A stretch of 64,000 nucleotides of DNA from Nilaparvata lugens (Eukaryota; Arthropoda; Insecta; Hemiptera; Delphacidae). Where the stretch lies: positions 36,630,269 to 36,694,268 of the forward strand of contig NC_052507.1 in NCBI RefSeq assembly GCF_014356525.2. Reading direction: 5' to 3'. This document shows positions 36,316 to 48,031 of this stretch, one piece after another. Each line of letters begins with the position of its first letter. The stretch's first letter is position 1. The notes under the pieces were generated by a model. The model was given only the letters and a program-made list of their open reading frames with translations. It was not told the DNA's origin and ran no database searches. A program made the translations under genes and the position numbers.

Positions 36316-36622
36316 TTAGCTTTGCCACCAACAGTGGAACATGCATGATACACAGTCATCATACATTGATGTTTCATCACAGCTGTGATCACAGTGAAAC
36401 GCTTCGAAAAAAGTTTTTGAGGTTAGATTTTTGTATCTCCGTTTTTTTTTTGTTTCGTCGCTGAATAAGTGGAATAATTTTTTTATCATTATAATTAGTA
36501 ATTTTCCAGTGGACTATTTCTTGTTTGTTTTGTGTTGGAAGCCTCTTGCTGATGATGAACATGTGTATGCGCATTATGAGCATGCATGACATGCATGTTC
36601 TACTGTTAGTGGCCAGCCTTAG
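36316..36622. mobile_element. Short MITE-like element (about 307 bp)
   Basis: The left end TTAGCTTTGCCACCAACAGT / GGAACATGCATG is inverted at the right, where the reverse complement reads CTAAGGCTGGCCACTAACAG / TAGAACATGCATG. Similarity covers about 33 bp with a few mismatches. The interior holds no ORF of note and includes a T run at about 36443-36451. Confidence 0.6.
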
Positions 36623-36624
36623 CC

Positions 36625-39099
36625 GACCGGATGATGGAGTCAAGCCAAGACACCACGTCAATGAAATCTCTCATCAAATTAATCACCATCACTAAATCAT
36701 ATTCTCATAATCACATTTAGATCTACATATTTTGTTATTCTAATCTATGTATTATTCCATAGCCTGTTTTCAATTCAATTCTCTCAATAGATTCGTTGAT
36801 AATTTTTCATATGCTTAGCTAGAAAATATATGTTTGCATTACAATGTATAAGCTAAATATTAGAGGCACAATTACAAAATTCGCGTCTCGAATGTTTGTA
36901 TTGCGATGTTAGGATAACATGATACCCACACCTTGTGATATAACTCAGTGAACTAGTTAGATCTTCATAAACTGTTTAATATGAGCATAATCTGATTAAT
37001 ATTAGCTGTATAACCATTAGCTGTTTCAGCTAAATTATGTATTTAGCTATCATAATGATGAAAGAGGACGATAAATAAATAATGAAGAGAGATGGAGCAT
37101 CATCGATGAGAGAACGTGCGTATTGAGTGAAGAGAAATTGAGGTTAGGTGTAACCACAGTGTAGTGGAATGGCACCACTGTCGACATGACAGACTGTTCT
37201 AAACAACAGTTAGCGCTATTAACGAGCTTTTAAAAAGGATTGATTTGACGTTCGACCTCACTCCAAAAGACCAAATAGCTCTCGATTCTTTCGTACAGTG
37301 CCGGTTCGAAACAAACATTTACAACCTTTCCCATTCCTTTCATTGAGTGAGGCCATCGTTTGCCAGATAATCTTCGATTAGCCACAGAGATAATCAGCGG
37401 ATACTTAGTTAAATCTATTAAATACCAACGAAACATTTGTATTCGGACTACCAGTTCAAGATCAATGTAAGGATTCATATAATACATTTCGTATGCGAAT
37501 TTATTTGTTGTAATTTGTAAATTCCGTTTTAATATTATAGTTGAGTGCACGTTGGGAAGAGATAAATCAAGGATATTATATCCTAACTCATGAGAGTGAT
37601 TTATACTTCCTAAGAAATCGGAATTAAAGGAGTTTGCATTCTTAATATTCCACTTCCACTGATTTACAAATACTCAACGAGAGAATTTCAAGAATTTAAG
37701 ATGATGACTCAGCGGGAAGTGGATATTACAAAAGATAATGAATTGAATAGAGAAGATATAGAGTAGATTAAGAACAGGGTTTGCAAAACGCGTCAAGGCG
37801 ATGAAAATATAAATATTATTAGAAGTAAAGAGGATGAAGAATCATGAGAAGGAGTAAGGTAGGATAAGCGAAAATATTGAGCTTGGAAGGAAAGGGAAAG
37901 GCATGTTGTGGAGGAGAGGACGAAGGAATGAGAAAGAGGTAAGTGAGCAGGAATAATATAGGAGCAAGAGTAAAGATTGAGCCAGTAATGGGGCCTGACT
38001 GTTATAACGTGAACCCTAGCACTGGTCCAACGTCGTCATCTCTCAGCAAAATTTTCAATATCGGCAGCACCAGCCGAATTGCCAACCAAATTTCATTTCT
38101 TGACAAGATGGCTGCCTCCCTTGCTCCCTCCTCACGGGTCCCTAAGGTCTTCCTGGGCTACCAGTACCAGCACCAGCACCCTCGCACGCCAAATGGTAAC
38201 TCCAGCTCCACTAACTCTGTGAGACCGATACGTTACTTCCCCAAACCTGCTACGAATTTCCCCCCATGATGCCCTTCTCTGGAACTCCTCCACGTCCTCT
38301 CATCCCAGACGCAAACAACTTATGACGACCTCATCCACCTCATCCACCCATAGCCAGAAAACGGACCACCAAATGACACAATTTGCAGTGCTCTCTAGCT
38401 CTCATCTTTTTCAGCTACACCATACTGGCCAACTTTTTCGTAATTCGCTCCATTCTTTCATGAAAGTGCACTCAAAGTCTGGCGACGTTAGTCAAAATTA
38501 AGAAGCTCCAAGTCAACGACAACGATAGAGGTTTATGTTGATTCTTCAGATTTTAATAAAAAAGAGACCTATTCAATCAACTACATGAACTTCAATTTGA
38601 AGTTAAATTCAACGGTGCAGGCTGTTTTCTTCGCGTATTTCCCGTTTTATTTAAAATGTGACTTGCATTTCCAACCTTAATGAAAGGCATATTAGTATTC
38701 GAGTGTTTTGAATAATGAAAATGGAATATTATATTATCAATGAAATTGTTCAATAAGTAGATGCTGATACTCAAATATAAATTACCTTATACTATAGTTA
38801 GAATATAGATCGCCTTATACTTAGTAGACTACCAGACAAGTGAAATCGATATTGAGATATTTCAATCCTTAATAAAGGTACATCAAGACTTGAATCTTTT
38901 TCGTAATTGTTTTCAGGGTGGTTTGTTCATTAAAATATAGTACATGTTGAACTCTGAATTTGACACTGTGATGAATTAAAATAGAAAAAAGCAAGGTATA
39001 CAACTTATATACTAAGTACACTTGCATAACCACTCTAAATCCAACTGCTTTTATTCTCTCCAAAATTCTCATTAACAACCTTTTTTGTAATATTTGCAG
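36625..39099. other. Intronic sequence before second Rox8 exon
   Basis: No recognised gene. A GC-richer piece at about 37930-38400 contains a 108-codon open frame without a known domain; I regard it as chance. The last bases form the acceptor tract CCTTTTTTGTAATATTTGCAG, split here as CCTTTTTTG and TAATATTTGCAG. Confidence 0.5.
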
Positions 39100-39202
39100 G
39101 AGGCGGAAAGTGCAATAACAGCAATGAACGGCCAGTGGCTGGGCAGTCGTAGCATTCGTACAAATTGGGCCACACGGAAGCCACCCGCCCCAAAAACTGA
39201 CA
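39100..39202 (+). CDS. Rox8: TIA-1/TIAR (Rox8) exon, end of RRM2 and linker
   Basis: Internal coding exon of 103 nt: 34 codons plus one base. The acceptor is TTTTTTGTAATATTTGCAG with a plausible branch site near 39071, and the donor is GACA|GTAAGT. It encodes [15 protein letters not shown] (helix 2 of RRM2) and then [19 protein letters not shown] (strand 4 and the start of the linker to RRM3). The [14 protein letters not shown] stretch is a hallmark of TIA-1/TIAR RRM2. Joined to the exon at 20514-20589 it reads ...FVKKT-EAESAI..., in phase 0 and with no frame break. Its donor leaves phase 1. The downstream flank is strongly U-rich, then UGU-repeat-rich, which suggests regulated donor use. Reading through the donor stays open until a stop at about 39415, so intron retention would add an unrelated tail of about 70 residues. 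RRM3 exons were not found downstream within the window. Confidence 0.95.
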
Positions 39203-39235
39203 GTAAGTTTTCATATTTTCCTCGTTTTTCCACCA
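39203..39235 (+). promoter_or_regulatory. U-rich intronic element directly after donor
   Basis: GTAAGTTTTCATATTTTCC, then TCGTTTTTCCACC. TIA-1-family proteins are known to bind U-rich RNA just downstream of 5' splice sites and recruit U1 snRNP. The position and composition fit. Function here is inferred, not shown. Confidence 0.4.
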
Positions 39236-39296
39236 TCTGGCAACTCATTAGTGTTTTCTCTATTCAACTCACACAACCCGAACTTCAGTTCCTCCT

Positions 39297-39329
39297 TGTT
39301 ATTGTTGATGTTGTTGTTGTTGTTGTTGC
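39297..39329 (+). repeat. (TTG)n run
   Basis: TTATTGTTGATG followed by repeated TTG about 95 bases after the donor; in RNA this is a UGUU-rich element. Confidence 0.8.
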
Positions 39330-39652
39330 TCGATTGGATGCATGGATCTCATCCAGGCATTCTATTTTGATTATTTCTTTTAAGATGCTGTTTAATGATT
39401 CCTCTTCTCGTCACTAGATGGATACATGGATGTAGAATGTTGAATGTTGATGTTACATGTTTCACTGTATAAATACTGCTCAATGACTCAATATTATCGT
39501 GTTCATGGTATTGAGGGACTTTTGATCAATATAAATTGTAAGTGGTTAACAATGTACGAGTATTTGAGGAAATTGTTTACTTTATCCCTAGAATCAAATA
39601 TTCAAAAGGTTTTCCACTCAACTTGGAAGTCACATCAATCCCCTTACTAAAT

Positions 39653-39813
39653 AATAATAATAATATCGAGTGACCTGGTTGGCTCAGGTCTGGTGTCAGA
39701 GTTTTCAGGTCGCAACTGATCAATTTCAGGGCCTCTGACATGACCTAAAGACTGCTTTTTTAGGCAGCCGGGACCGACGGCTTAACGTGTCCATCCGAAA
39801 CACGTGTCCATCT
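39653..39813 (-). mobile_element. SINE-like retroposon with 11-bp target duplication
   Basis: Flanked by CCTTACTAAAT (39642-39652 and 39814-39824). It starts with (ATA)n and continues CGAGTGACCTGGTTGGCTCA. It ends with the family block GCCGGGACCGACGGCTTAAC / GTGTCCATCCG that is also in the 6.1-kb copy. The differing simple-sequence end on the left, (ATA)n here and A run at 6.1 kb, suggests the element's 3' tail lies there, so it is placed on the - strand. TGGCTCAGGTCTGG is A-box-like if read on the + strand, which would argue for the opposite orientation. Confidence 0.65.
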
Positions 39814-39824
39814 CCTTACTAAAT

Positions 39825-40940
39825 TGAAGTGATACAAACTGAATAGTTCTTCTCATCATAACCATCTTGAAAAAGGAAACTCCTTAATCATATAACCTCA
39901 TATTAGCTGTAGGATAGAAGTTTTCCACCATTGAGTATCTTGAAAATTCATTACTTGAATTACATGCATACAGTATCTCACAGTACCTGTAATATTGAAG
40001 ATCTTTACTTATCAATCATGAATTTCTAAGTTTTTCGAAAGGTATCTTTGATATAATGATAAGATCATAAGGTGATTATTGCATCTATCAAGCAGGTCAT
40101 TCACCATCCAATTTCTTGTCCAACTTGGGTTGTTGATGTTAGGTCGGATGTTAGATGTCTAGCCGGATGAGATGGATCAACTGAAGGTCCAACAGAATCG
40201 TCATCTCAGGGTTCAGCTGCCTAGTCAGAGTTGAGTGGTGAAATAACTGACTAGTGGTCTTACTATCGGTCCAACATTGTAGAGCTTGAGTCGCTTCATA
40301 TGTCGAGTTTGACATTCAGATATCTGTGACAACCAATATCTTATAGTTATTCGAGTTATTATAATACAATTGTTTATGAACTTAGCGATTTGTTACGATC
40401 AAATCACATTTCGAAGATAATGTTTCTCTGAAGAGTATTTCTCTAAATTGATGAATTTACTTAGTCATGTCTATGTTGCACCCATAAGGCACAGCCAAAG
40501 AAGATATGTATATTTCACCCACCTATGTTATTTTGAATGGATGAATCAATGGACATATTTGAATTAAATCAAAGCGATCAAACATATTATGAAGTTCAAA
40601 TAGCTTCTTCCCACATAGACCTATTGTTGTTTCACTTCGAACTCAACTCACTGATTTGAACTGTTAGTTTTATTAGATCGGAATATTATTTGACAATAAG
40701 CGAAAATTGGAGTGGAAAAATGAATTGAATGGAAGCACTTGTTCATCTGGAACATTCCAATCGATGATCTCAGCATACTCTGCCTATCCGGTACACATTA
40801 GAATCAAACGTGTTGCAATTACAAAAAATTCAAAACGCAGCGAAAAATCCATGTATGTTTGAAGACTTGTAAATAAAGTTTGAATAAGAGATTCCTACAT
40901 GCTTGTTGAAGTCAGGTCGTTTACTGATGTTACAGATAAC
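39825..40940. other. Intronic sequence, no recognised feature
   Basis: AT-rich; nothing recognisable. Confidence 0.5.
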
Positions 40941-41390
40941 AAGTTTTTCCATTCTCGAGCAGCTTTCCTTTTATATCCATACATATATCCTGTCTTAATA
41001 CTTCCTCTCTCATTGGCAATATCCTTCCAACTCGGGTTATTTTTTCCTCATTTTCCCTGTTTCATAGAACCTTCTTCATTTCATTCTGCTCTAAATACAA
41101 TTTGGAGTCCTCTTCCTGTCTCTGTTACTCATATTACTTGTTCTTCTTTTGACACTTGCTTTCAACCATTTTCAGTCTCTAATCTTTATTCTGCTGTTCC
41201 ACATCAATTTTCTCCCTCATTCTCTGCAATCCAATCACTCTCCGTTACTCCTATATACCCTGTTAATCGTTCCCCCTACCCATTTTTCGCTCTTTTCTAC
41301 TCGCTTTCTAACTCACTTGCCAACTCCTTCCTCCAACTCACTTTCTGTATCCCTTTGTTTTTTTACTCTTCGTTTGTCGGTGCTTTCAAT
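40940..41390 (+). repeat. Pyrimidine-rich tract
   Basis: C/T-biased for about 450 bases, giving two overlapping low-complexity ORFs that I reject. A GC-richer piece with an E2F-like site (41538-41550) follows. Confidence 0.6.
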
Positions 41391-43900
41391 TAGAGTTGAG
41401 CTTGCAGGTTGGCAGTAGTTATGTTTGCTGCGACTAATTGCGGTGTGGTGCAGACTGCAGACAGAGTGAGACGGGCTCAATGTTACCGATCATGTTTTAG
41501 CCGTTGTCGTAGTTCAGGTGGCAGCCCTGCTGATCAGTTTTTGGCGGGAAGAGACGTGATTGGACAGACACAATCCGGTTGCGAAGCCTGTGGTATAGGT
41601 GAGGGGGGAAGCTCACCGCGCCGTACTCTTGATTTAATTTTCAGTCCGTGTTCCTTTTTTAAACAACGTTTTTCCCGTCCCACTCACCCCATCAACCTCT
41701 CCATTCTTCCCTACCCCATCCCCCTCTTATCGCTAACTAACCACACCAAACTAACATGAATATACATTTGTGTCGTCGACTAGTGGTTACGATATATTTT
41801 TCGCCAGCCATCCTGCCCCATATGGTGCCCCATTACCAGAAATATCGTTTCTCCAACAGCATTCCTCTGCTTCCCCCTTTTCACAAAATGAGCCTTTTCT
41901 ATCAGTTCTTCTCTCCTTCCCGGGGCGCCATCACAGTCTTAAACGGAATCGAACTAACTTTCCTAAGCAATTTTCTGTGCGAACATTTTGCTACGTGGTT
42001 GATACCACTTCTTTTCGACGACGACAACGATGCTACAATTGGGAAAATGGAATGCTGCTTGGAATGGGTTTCAATTAAAACGGCAATGGGCCACCAATTA
42101 CGTGAATCTGGCTGAGGAAGATTGTCTCCATTGCCCTCTACAGAGTGTGTTCTGTAATTGGTGAGAATTGTTACAGTGCTATTCAAAGTCTCATTCAAAT
42201 TATATTTATAACAGATTCACACGTACTTCCATTAATTGAAAAATAATATCTCTATAACTCATAACCACGGAATAGAGAAAAAATTATCACAATAATGAAT
42301 ATTCGGTATTCTCCGCTATATTTTCTGCTATCGTCTTTTCCTATTTTGTGCTATAACCAATGAGTTGGTTCAATCCACACTGACCTCCCATCTCATAAAT
42401 AGCCTATGGTCATGGATATGCTATCTCTATTATGGCTATGCTTTATAAGTATTCGTTGTCTTATCCCTAATAAATTCGGGAATCAATAGAATCCATATGA
42501 CAATGTTCAATGAACTGAACTTATGGGCATATGGGGAAAGTTCTGAAGAAGTCATTACAATGGAGACATTAATATTTTGTTTCCTACTTATATCTTATCA
42601 CGAATGTAATATCATTCTTCATTCCATCAATATCATATTGTTATTGTGGTATTCAGAATTTGCAAATTTGGAACTGCAGAGCTTGATTCATTCAAATTGA
42701 TATTAGTTGTTTTCTTCATATTCGTATCCTTCACCTTAAAAAGTCACTCATTTTCATCATCTAATTTTCGTTTGTTTTCTCAAACAATCAAAGAAAATTG
42801 TATAAGATGTAAATTGTAGAGATGAATGAATAAACATAACTATTGAGATAGCATCCATTATGAATTCGGATAAATCAATACTAGCAAACTGAATCCAAGT
42901 TGGTGGAATTTTATAGTAAACTTTCAAAATATGGTAGAAGTCAAGCAGAACTGTAACTCTGGTGTGCTATCTGACTGTTATTAGTACACAGCGCGCTATT
43001 CGACTTTCAAATGAGGTAGTAGTAACTGGATAACGCCTTTTAAAAGTGTAACACGACTCTTTAATGCTTCCAGCGCGCTTGGAACTGGCTGGATAGTTGG
43101 CGTACTCGATTAGCATCAAAGTGCACTTCTAACAGCGAAACGTTCTATGCGATTGCATTCTTCAGATGCAATTTGTTGCAGCTGGTTAAATCACCATTGA
43201 GTACCCAAAAGAATCGATGCATTTGCATATTGCAATGCCGAGTTAACAGTAGCGAGAAGTGTTTTGGAGCAGGCTGAAGAACTTATTGCAATGTAAAAAT
43301 TGCTCTTTTCTCTTCCTCAACCAAATATTTGACTTGTTCTACATATTTTCATCACTTTTTGGTTCCACTCAACAAACATCCTTCTCTCCTACAGTCAAAG
43401 AGTAAGTGTATCGTTGCTTATAACTATTATGTACTCAAATCAATGTTCAAAACTCTGAATGTTGTTGTTGAAACTCTTGAACGAGTATTAATAACTCTTA
43501 GTAAGTTATGTATGATTTATGAGCGTTCAAACAGGACTTGATAGGCTACTTATTGCAGTTCATAACTGTTAGATACCACAATTATCACAGTTCGAATCCT
43601 CAGAATTAATAAATTGATTATGAGTACGTGTTTTTCTGCGATGAAAAATGAACTCGAAATGATAAGAGAGTGAGTAAGTTGAGTGAATGAGTTGAAGCGT
43701 GGAAGAGCGCTTCAAGTGAATGTGAGGCTCGATATATTAATAGGCAGTGTTGAGATTCATTCAGAAATTTGTTTGGCGTTGAACTTCCTCTTGAAAAAGT
43801 CACTTTCAATTTGTTTACGAGAATCATGATGTGGGTGATGACTTGTTTCATTGATTCCTCTCGTATTGCTTTTGCAGATCAGTTCATTGTGAGATCTCTC
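41391..43900. other. Intronic sequence, GC-richer at its start
   Basis: At 41400-41640 the sequence is GC-richer with an open frame of mixed composition, but no domain is recognised. A segment at 42950-43270 includes an octamer-type ATTTGCAT motif (43221-43228). The rest is AT-rich. Confidence 0.4.
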
Positions 43901-44129
43901 ATCTCTTATCCACGCGAAAAAAACAACTACAATTGAAGAGGGACGTTCAGGCTCGCTCAAAACGTGACGACGTTTCTGTGTGCAAAAAAGAGAGAGTTGC
44001 AAGGCCCAAAATCTGACGAAATCTGGGCCAGGAAAGTCTATCTCACTCCTCCTCCTAACCACCCACCCCCACCCATCTACCAGAACATGGCAGTCGAGCA
44101 TTCCAGGGCGGAAGCAATTTGCGAAGAGG

Positions 44130-44970
44130 AAAGTAGGAATGCGAGGAAGCCGCCACCATAGAGAGGAAGCCGAGAAGTATGAGACAGGAAAAGTAAGAAG
44201 CAGTCAGTGTAAATCCGAAGCTAGCTTTGTGTGGGTGGGGCAACTGAACAGACTGTCGGAGGGGGGAGAAAGACGACTGAAGAAATTTAGGAAGAGAAGA
44301 GGATATTGAGAAAGAATACGAGAAGAGAGTAGAGAAATGAAACGGATTGAAATGGGAGCTCAAATGGGAAGATTTATGAGAGAAGAGAAATGTTTGTGAT
44401 GACTGGAAAGGAGAGGAAACGACATGGAACTAGTTGGAGAGGGAAAAATGAAGATGAATTCGAAGACTGGAGTGGTGAAAATGGAGAAAAAACGGAACTG
44501 AAGAGAAGAAGAACAAAAGAAAGAGTTAAACTGAGGTGTTGGAGATTACAGTGAACTGGAGACCGCATTATAGACAATGGAAAATACAAGAAATAAGAGA
44601 TACGTGGGAATGAAAAATTAGGAAATTTGGAGAGACAGGAGAAGAAAAAGTATAACGAAGGGGAAGAATTAGAAGAACTATGGAAGGAAATGATGGAAGA
44701 GAGTGGAGATGAAGTGAGAGAAGAAGTAATGCAATGACACAAAAAATATGGGGAGAATGAGGAGGATTATACAAACAAATCAGGAGAGAAAGGAGAATGT
44801 GATAGCAATGGAAGGAGAATGTGGTGAAGGTGGATGACGAAAATTGAGATATAGTGGAGAAGGAGGAAGAGGAGGAGGAGCGAAAGTAGAAGGAGGAAAA
44901 GAAGGAGAATAATAAAAAAGGAAGAAGAGAACAAGATGTGTTAGAAATAGAAAAGAGCACCTCGGCACTG
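44130..44970 (+). repeat. Purine-rich tract
   Basis: About 840 bases strongly biased to A and G (GGAGAGAGAGG-type words, GAAGAAG, GGAGGAGGAGG), densest after 44380. ORFs on the - strand (Ser/Phe/Leu-rich) are consequences of the bias. Confidence 0.7.
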
Positions 44971-47670
44971 GCACTGAGCAATGTTTACTGCGAGAGTTTT
45001 GGATTGTTGGGAAACGAAATGGGTGAGAACGAGATTGAGGGGTTTGGAATCTGAGTGGAGTGGGAAGAACCTCTGTTAGGTCGTTGTTCTGTTGTCCGGA
45101 CGACAATGAAGATATTTAAATGTATAAGGAGGCCGAAAGGGGTTTGTCCTCTTTCGGCTCCTTCGGTGACTCTACCTCCCTTACAGTAACCATTCGCCAC
45201 CTGCTGTACCTAACCTACCCCCCCCCCCATAAACACCCCTGATGTAATAACTGTGAGCCCACACATGGCTCTCCTATCAGCCGTCTTACTGCTTCAAGCT
45301 TATTGTCTGTCCCTTCGCAAATCTGGTCACCCCTATTACACCTATCACCTGGCTACCACCAAAGTACCTGTCATCGTATTGACTCTGAATCTTATAATTT
45401 GCTGTAAACTGCTCTATTTTTACAATAGGACTGTTCAGATCTCACTCAAAATAATAAGGCCTTTTTCTTCTAATCATGAGACTCTGGTTGTGTAGTGACA
45501 GGCGTCTAGTTAGTGTAGAAAAAGGCAATAACAATAGAATAATATTAATGTGTGAAGAAGTTGAAAAAATATCCATTCCTAATTCAAGATAATATTGAAA
45601 CCTAGTGTGAGAAGCTATAAACATTACTACAAAAAACGTATAATACCATAGAGGAAAGATAGCCTGAGTGGATTTTGACGATTAAATTTTGTTATCTTTT
45701 ATCTATGATAATACCAAGCACTTGTATTCATAGGCGAGTGTGGGATTATCGATTTCGTAACTGCAACCATGATGTTTTGCAAAGCTACAAGAGTATTGCT
45801 TTTTCCTACAGTTATTCTAAATAAAAAAACTGGATGATTGATGAGGGACAACGTATTGACAAAGTAACAAGTGATCTGAACTATTGGAGTGTTTCCCCAT
45901 CGATTTTTTTGGTCAACATACTTCGTCTGTTTAAAGGCTCCAATAAATTGTGTTGATACTTTAATGTTGATTGATCAAAGCATAAAGAACATTTGGTTCT
46001 AGAGTAGAATTGGTGCATTGTATAAGTACGATTATAATAATTGGGATGACGATCAAATAATACCACACTAACGTACGAACGAAGGAAACCAATCAAACGT
46101 TATTGAACATCGTGAGAAATGATGCGGAAATATAGAAATGAGAAGATGAACCGATAGCGAAACGGCCCAGGTTTCCATGCCATGTTTATCTATCAGATCT
46201 ATCTGGCAACGTTCAGGAAGCCGACTCATGAAATTCAGAAGGCTGATAATGTGACTACCGTACCCAGACATTAATATTTCGTTCCGGGCCTATGATAAGG
46301 TGGTGTTAAACAACCTATTAACTTTGTACAAGATAGAGAGGAGATACGTTTGTTTTTCTAAGCCCGATCACTTCATCTCTCTCATCACCATGTTCTCTCT
46401 GTTTATCGCCCTGCTCTCCCACTGCCTTCTCTATTTCTCGTTCTGACTCAGCAGACGATTTCTGCGGGGAACAAATTGGTTTTGGACACGTTCTTACAGA
46501 CTTTCAGTCACCTTCTAAAGCTTCCCCTTGCCGTCGCCACGGTTTTTGCGAAGACGTTTCCTTTCTCAACAATTTCATCCTCTCTTCTGTCTCTTATTCT
46601 CCCGTTCCCTTTGTGCCATCTCACTGGTCCGTTGAACCGTTTGTGTCGATTTAGGAGAATCTTATCCGAGTTAGTGAATGGACGGTCGGTTGGCTGGTTG
46701 GTCGCCTTGTGGAACAGGTTCGTAGTTTTTCTTTGGAAATCCATCAACTTGTAATCGCACTGGGAAAATATGTTCACTCGTTTGCTTTGCTACGGCTTTC
46801 TTCTTCCTGCCTTCTAAAGGATTCCTCCACCCAAATTTCCTCCCTGCAGACCACCATCATTCCCTCCCACCACCATTCTTCCATCCTTGATCTTTACTTA
46901 AAAGCTTTCCAGTCTGTTCAAATAATTAATTCTCATTGCTCGTACCCCTTCTACTTGCAGTAACTCGAGGTTCTCAAAGAAAAAGTCGACGACTGAAATT
47001 TATTCTCAAATTATTATTATTTTTTTACGAGATGAGAGTGAAAGCGTTATTATCATGTTATCCACAGTAGAGTGACTCCCGTGGATCGGTACCCAGCTTT
47101 TGTGATTTTACACTATCTTGAACATAAAATTCAAGTGCAGCAGATTCTGCGTTCATTTTATAGTCATCTTCCTCCAAGCTTATCACGATTTTGGAAACTA
47201 CTGTACAATTATATTCATATAGTGTGAACATGACTGGTATGATTTTTTTCATTTCATTGTTTATTGGCGATTATTGTTCAGGATAATCAAAAATTTCAAG
47301 GAATTCAATAAATCTATAGACTAAAGTTTTTGTGGATAAAAATACTATATATGGGAGACTGCATAAGAGTGAAGGGGGACTAATGTGGGAGAGTTCATTG
47401 AAGAACAGGTTTCTTTTAATCAAATTCCACTCTCATGAACGATAATTGAAAGAATTATTTGACCTGGCCGATTTCAATTCAAAGTACGACACTAGCGCTG
47501 CATGTGAGTCTATGCATCTTTAAGGTCTTTGGGATGAAATGAGTAAAAGCTGTGTACACCCAGTGGCAAAATGGAGAGACTTGGCAACGTTTTTCTCCTA
47601 TCATAATTCACTGCCATTATAACGTGGACCTCACTATAAGTGAATTTCATGATGATTCATGTAACATGCT
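44971..47670. other. Intronic sequence with C/T-rich stretches
   Basis: Pyrimidine-rich pieces at about 46340-46640 and 46790-46970, and a C run at about 45219-45228. No domain-bearing ORF. Confidence 0.5.
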
Positions 47671-47867
47671 GTGTAAAGCTAGTTGAGCCCTGCACACGCA
47701 CATCAATTTTTGCTATACTTTACCGTCCATATGAATTCTATCAGATTAAACGGAACTTGAAAAGCATCATCTGTTAGAAATCATCTGTTCAATCCAATAA
47801 AATTTATAAGGACGGAGAAATATCGTATGAACAAAAATCGATGTGTGTGTAGGCTAGCATTACACAG
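47671..47867. mobile_element. Palindromic MITE, left of an overlapping pair
   Basis: The arms are inverted repeats: TGTGTAAAGCTAG...CACATCAATTTTTG...CCGTCC on the left, and on the right, in reverse complement, TGTGTAATGCTAG...CACATCGATTTTTG...CCGTCC. The whole unit is about 197 bp and would fold on itself. It has no coding capacity. Confidence 0.65.
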
Positions 47868-48031
47868 ACATTGATTTTTGGACGTTCGGTTTTTGCTGTC
47901 CTTATGAATTCTACAAGATAAAACTTGACTAACATCATCTGTATGACATCGTCTTTTTAATCTAATATAATCTTCAAGGACAGCAGAAAATCGTATGCCT
48001 CAAAATCTGTGTATTTGGGTTACTAGCCTAA
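47851..48031. mobile_element. Palindromic MITE, right of an overlapping pair
   Basis: Left arm TAGGCTAGCATTACACAGAC...GCTGTCCTT and right arm AAGGACAGC...TCTGTGTATTTGGG...ACTAGCCTA are inverted. It shares TAGGCTAGCATTACACA (47851-47867) with the right end of its neighbour and the inner words ATGAATTCTA and ACATCATCTGT with the left copy, so both are of one family. Confidence 0.65.

Larger units (their letters stand above)
20590..39099 (+). other. Rox8: Rox8 intron, 18.5 kb, phase 0
   Basis: It starts with donor GTGAGT after an ACG codon and ends at TTTGCAG before GAG. The flanking exons join in frame and lie side by side in the known protein family. The intron is filled with nested repeats, LINE fragments, microsatellites and strand-asymmetric tracts annotated separately. 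RRM2 is thus split between its RNP1 strand and helix 2. Confidence 0.9.

Noticed and set aside
37943..38269. 108-codon ORF before second exon
   Set aside because: No domain; GC-richer patch explains the length; not in a splice context that joins Rox8.
44055..45106. Several - strand ORFs above 100 codons
   Set aside because: Antisense of the purine-rich tract; low-complexity Ser/Phe/Leu composition.
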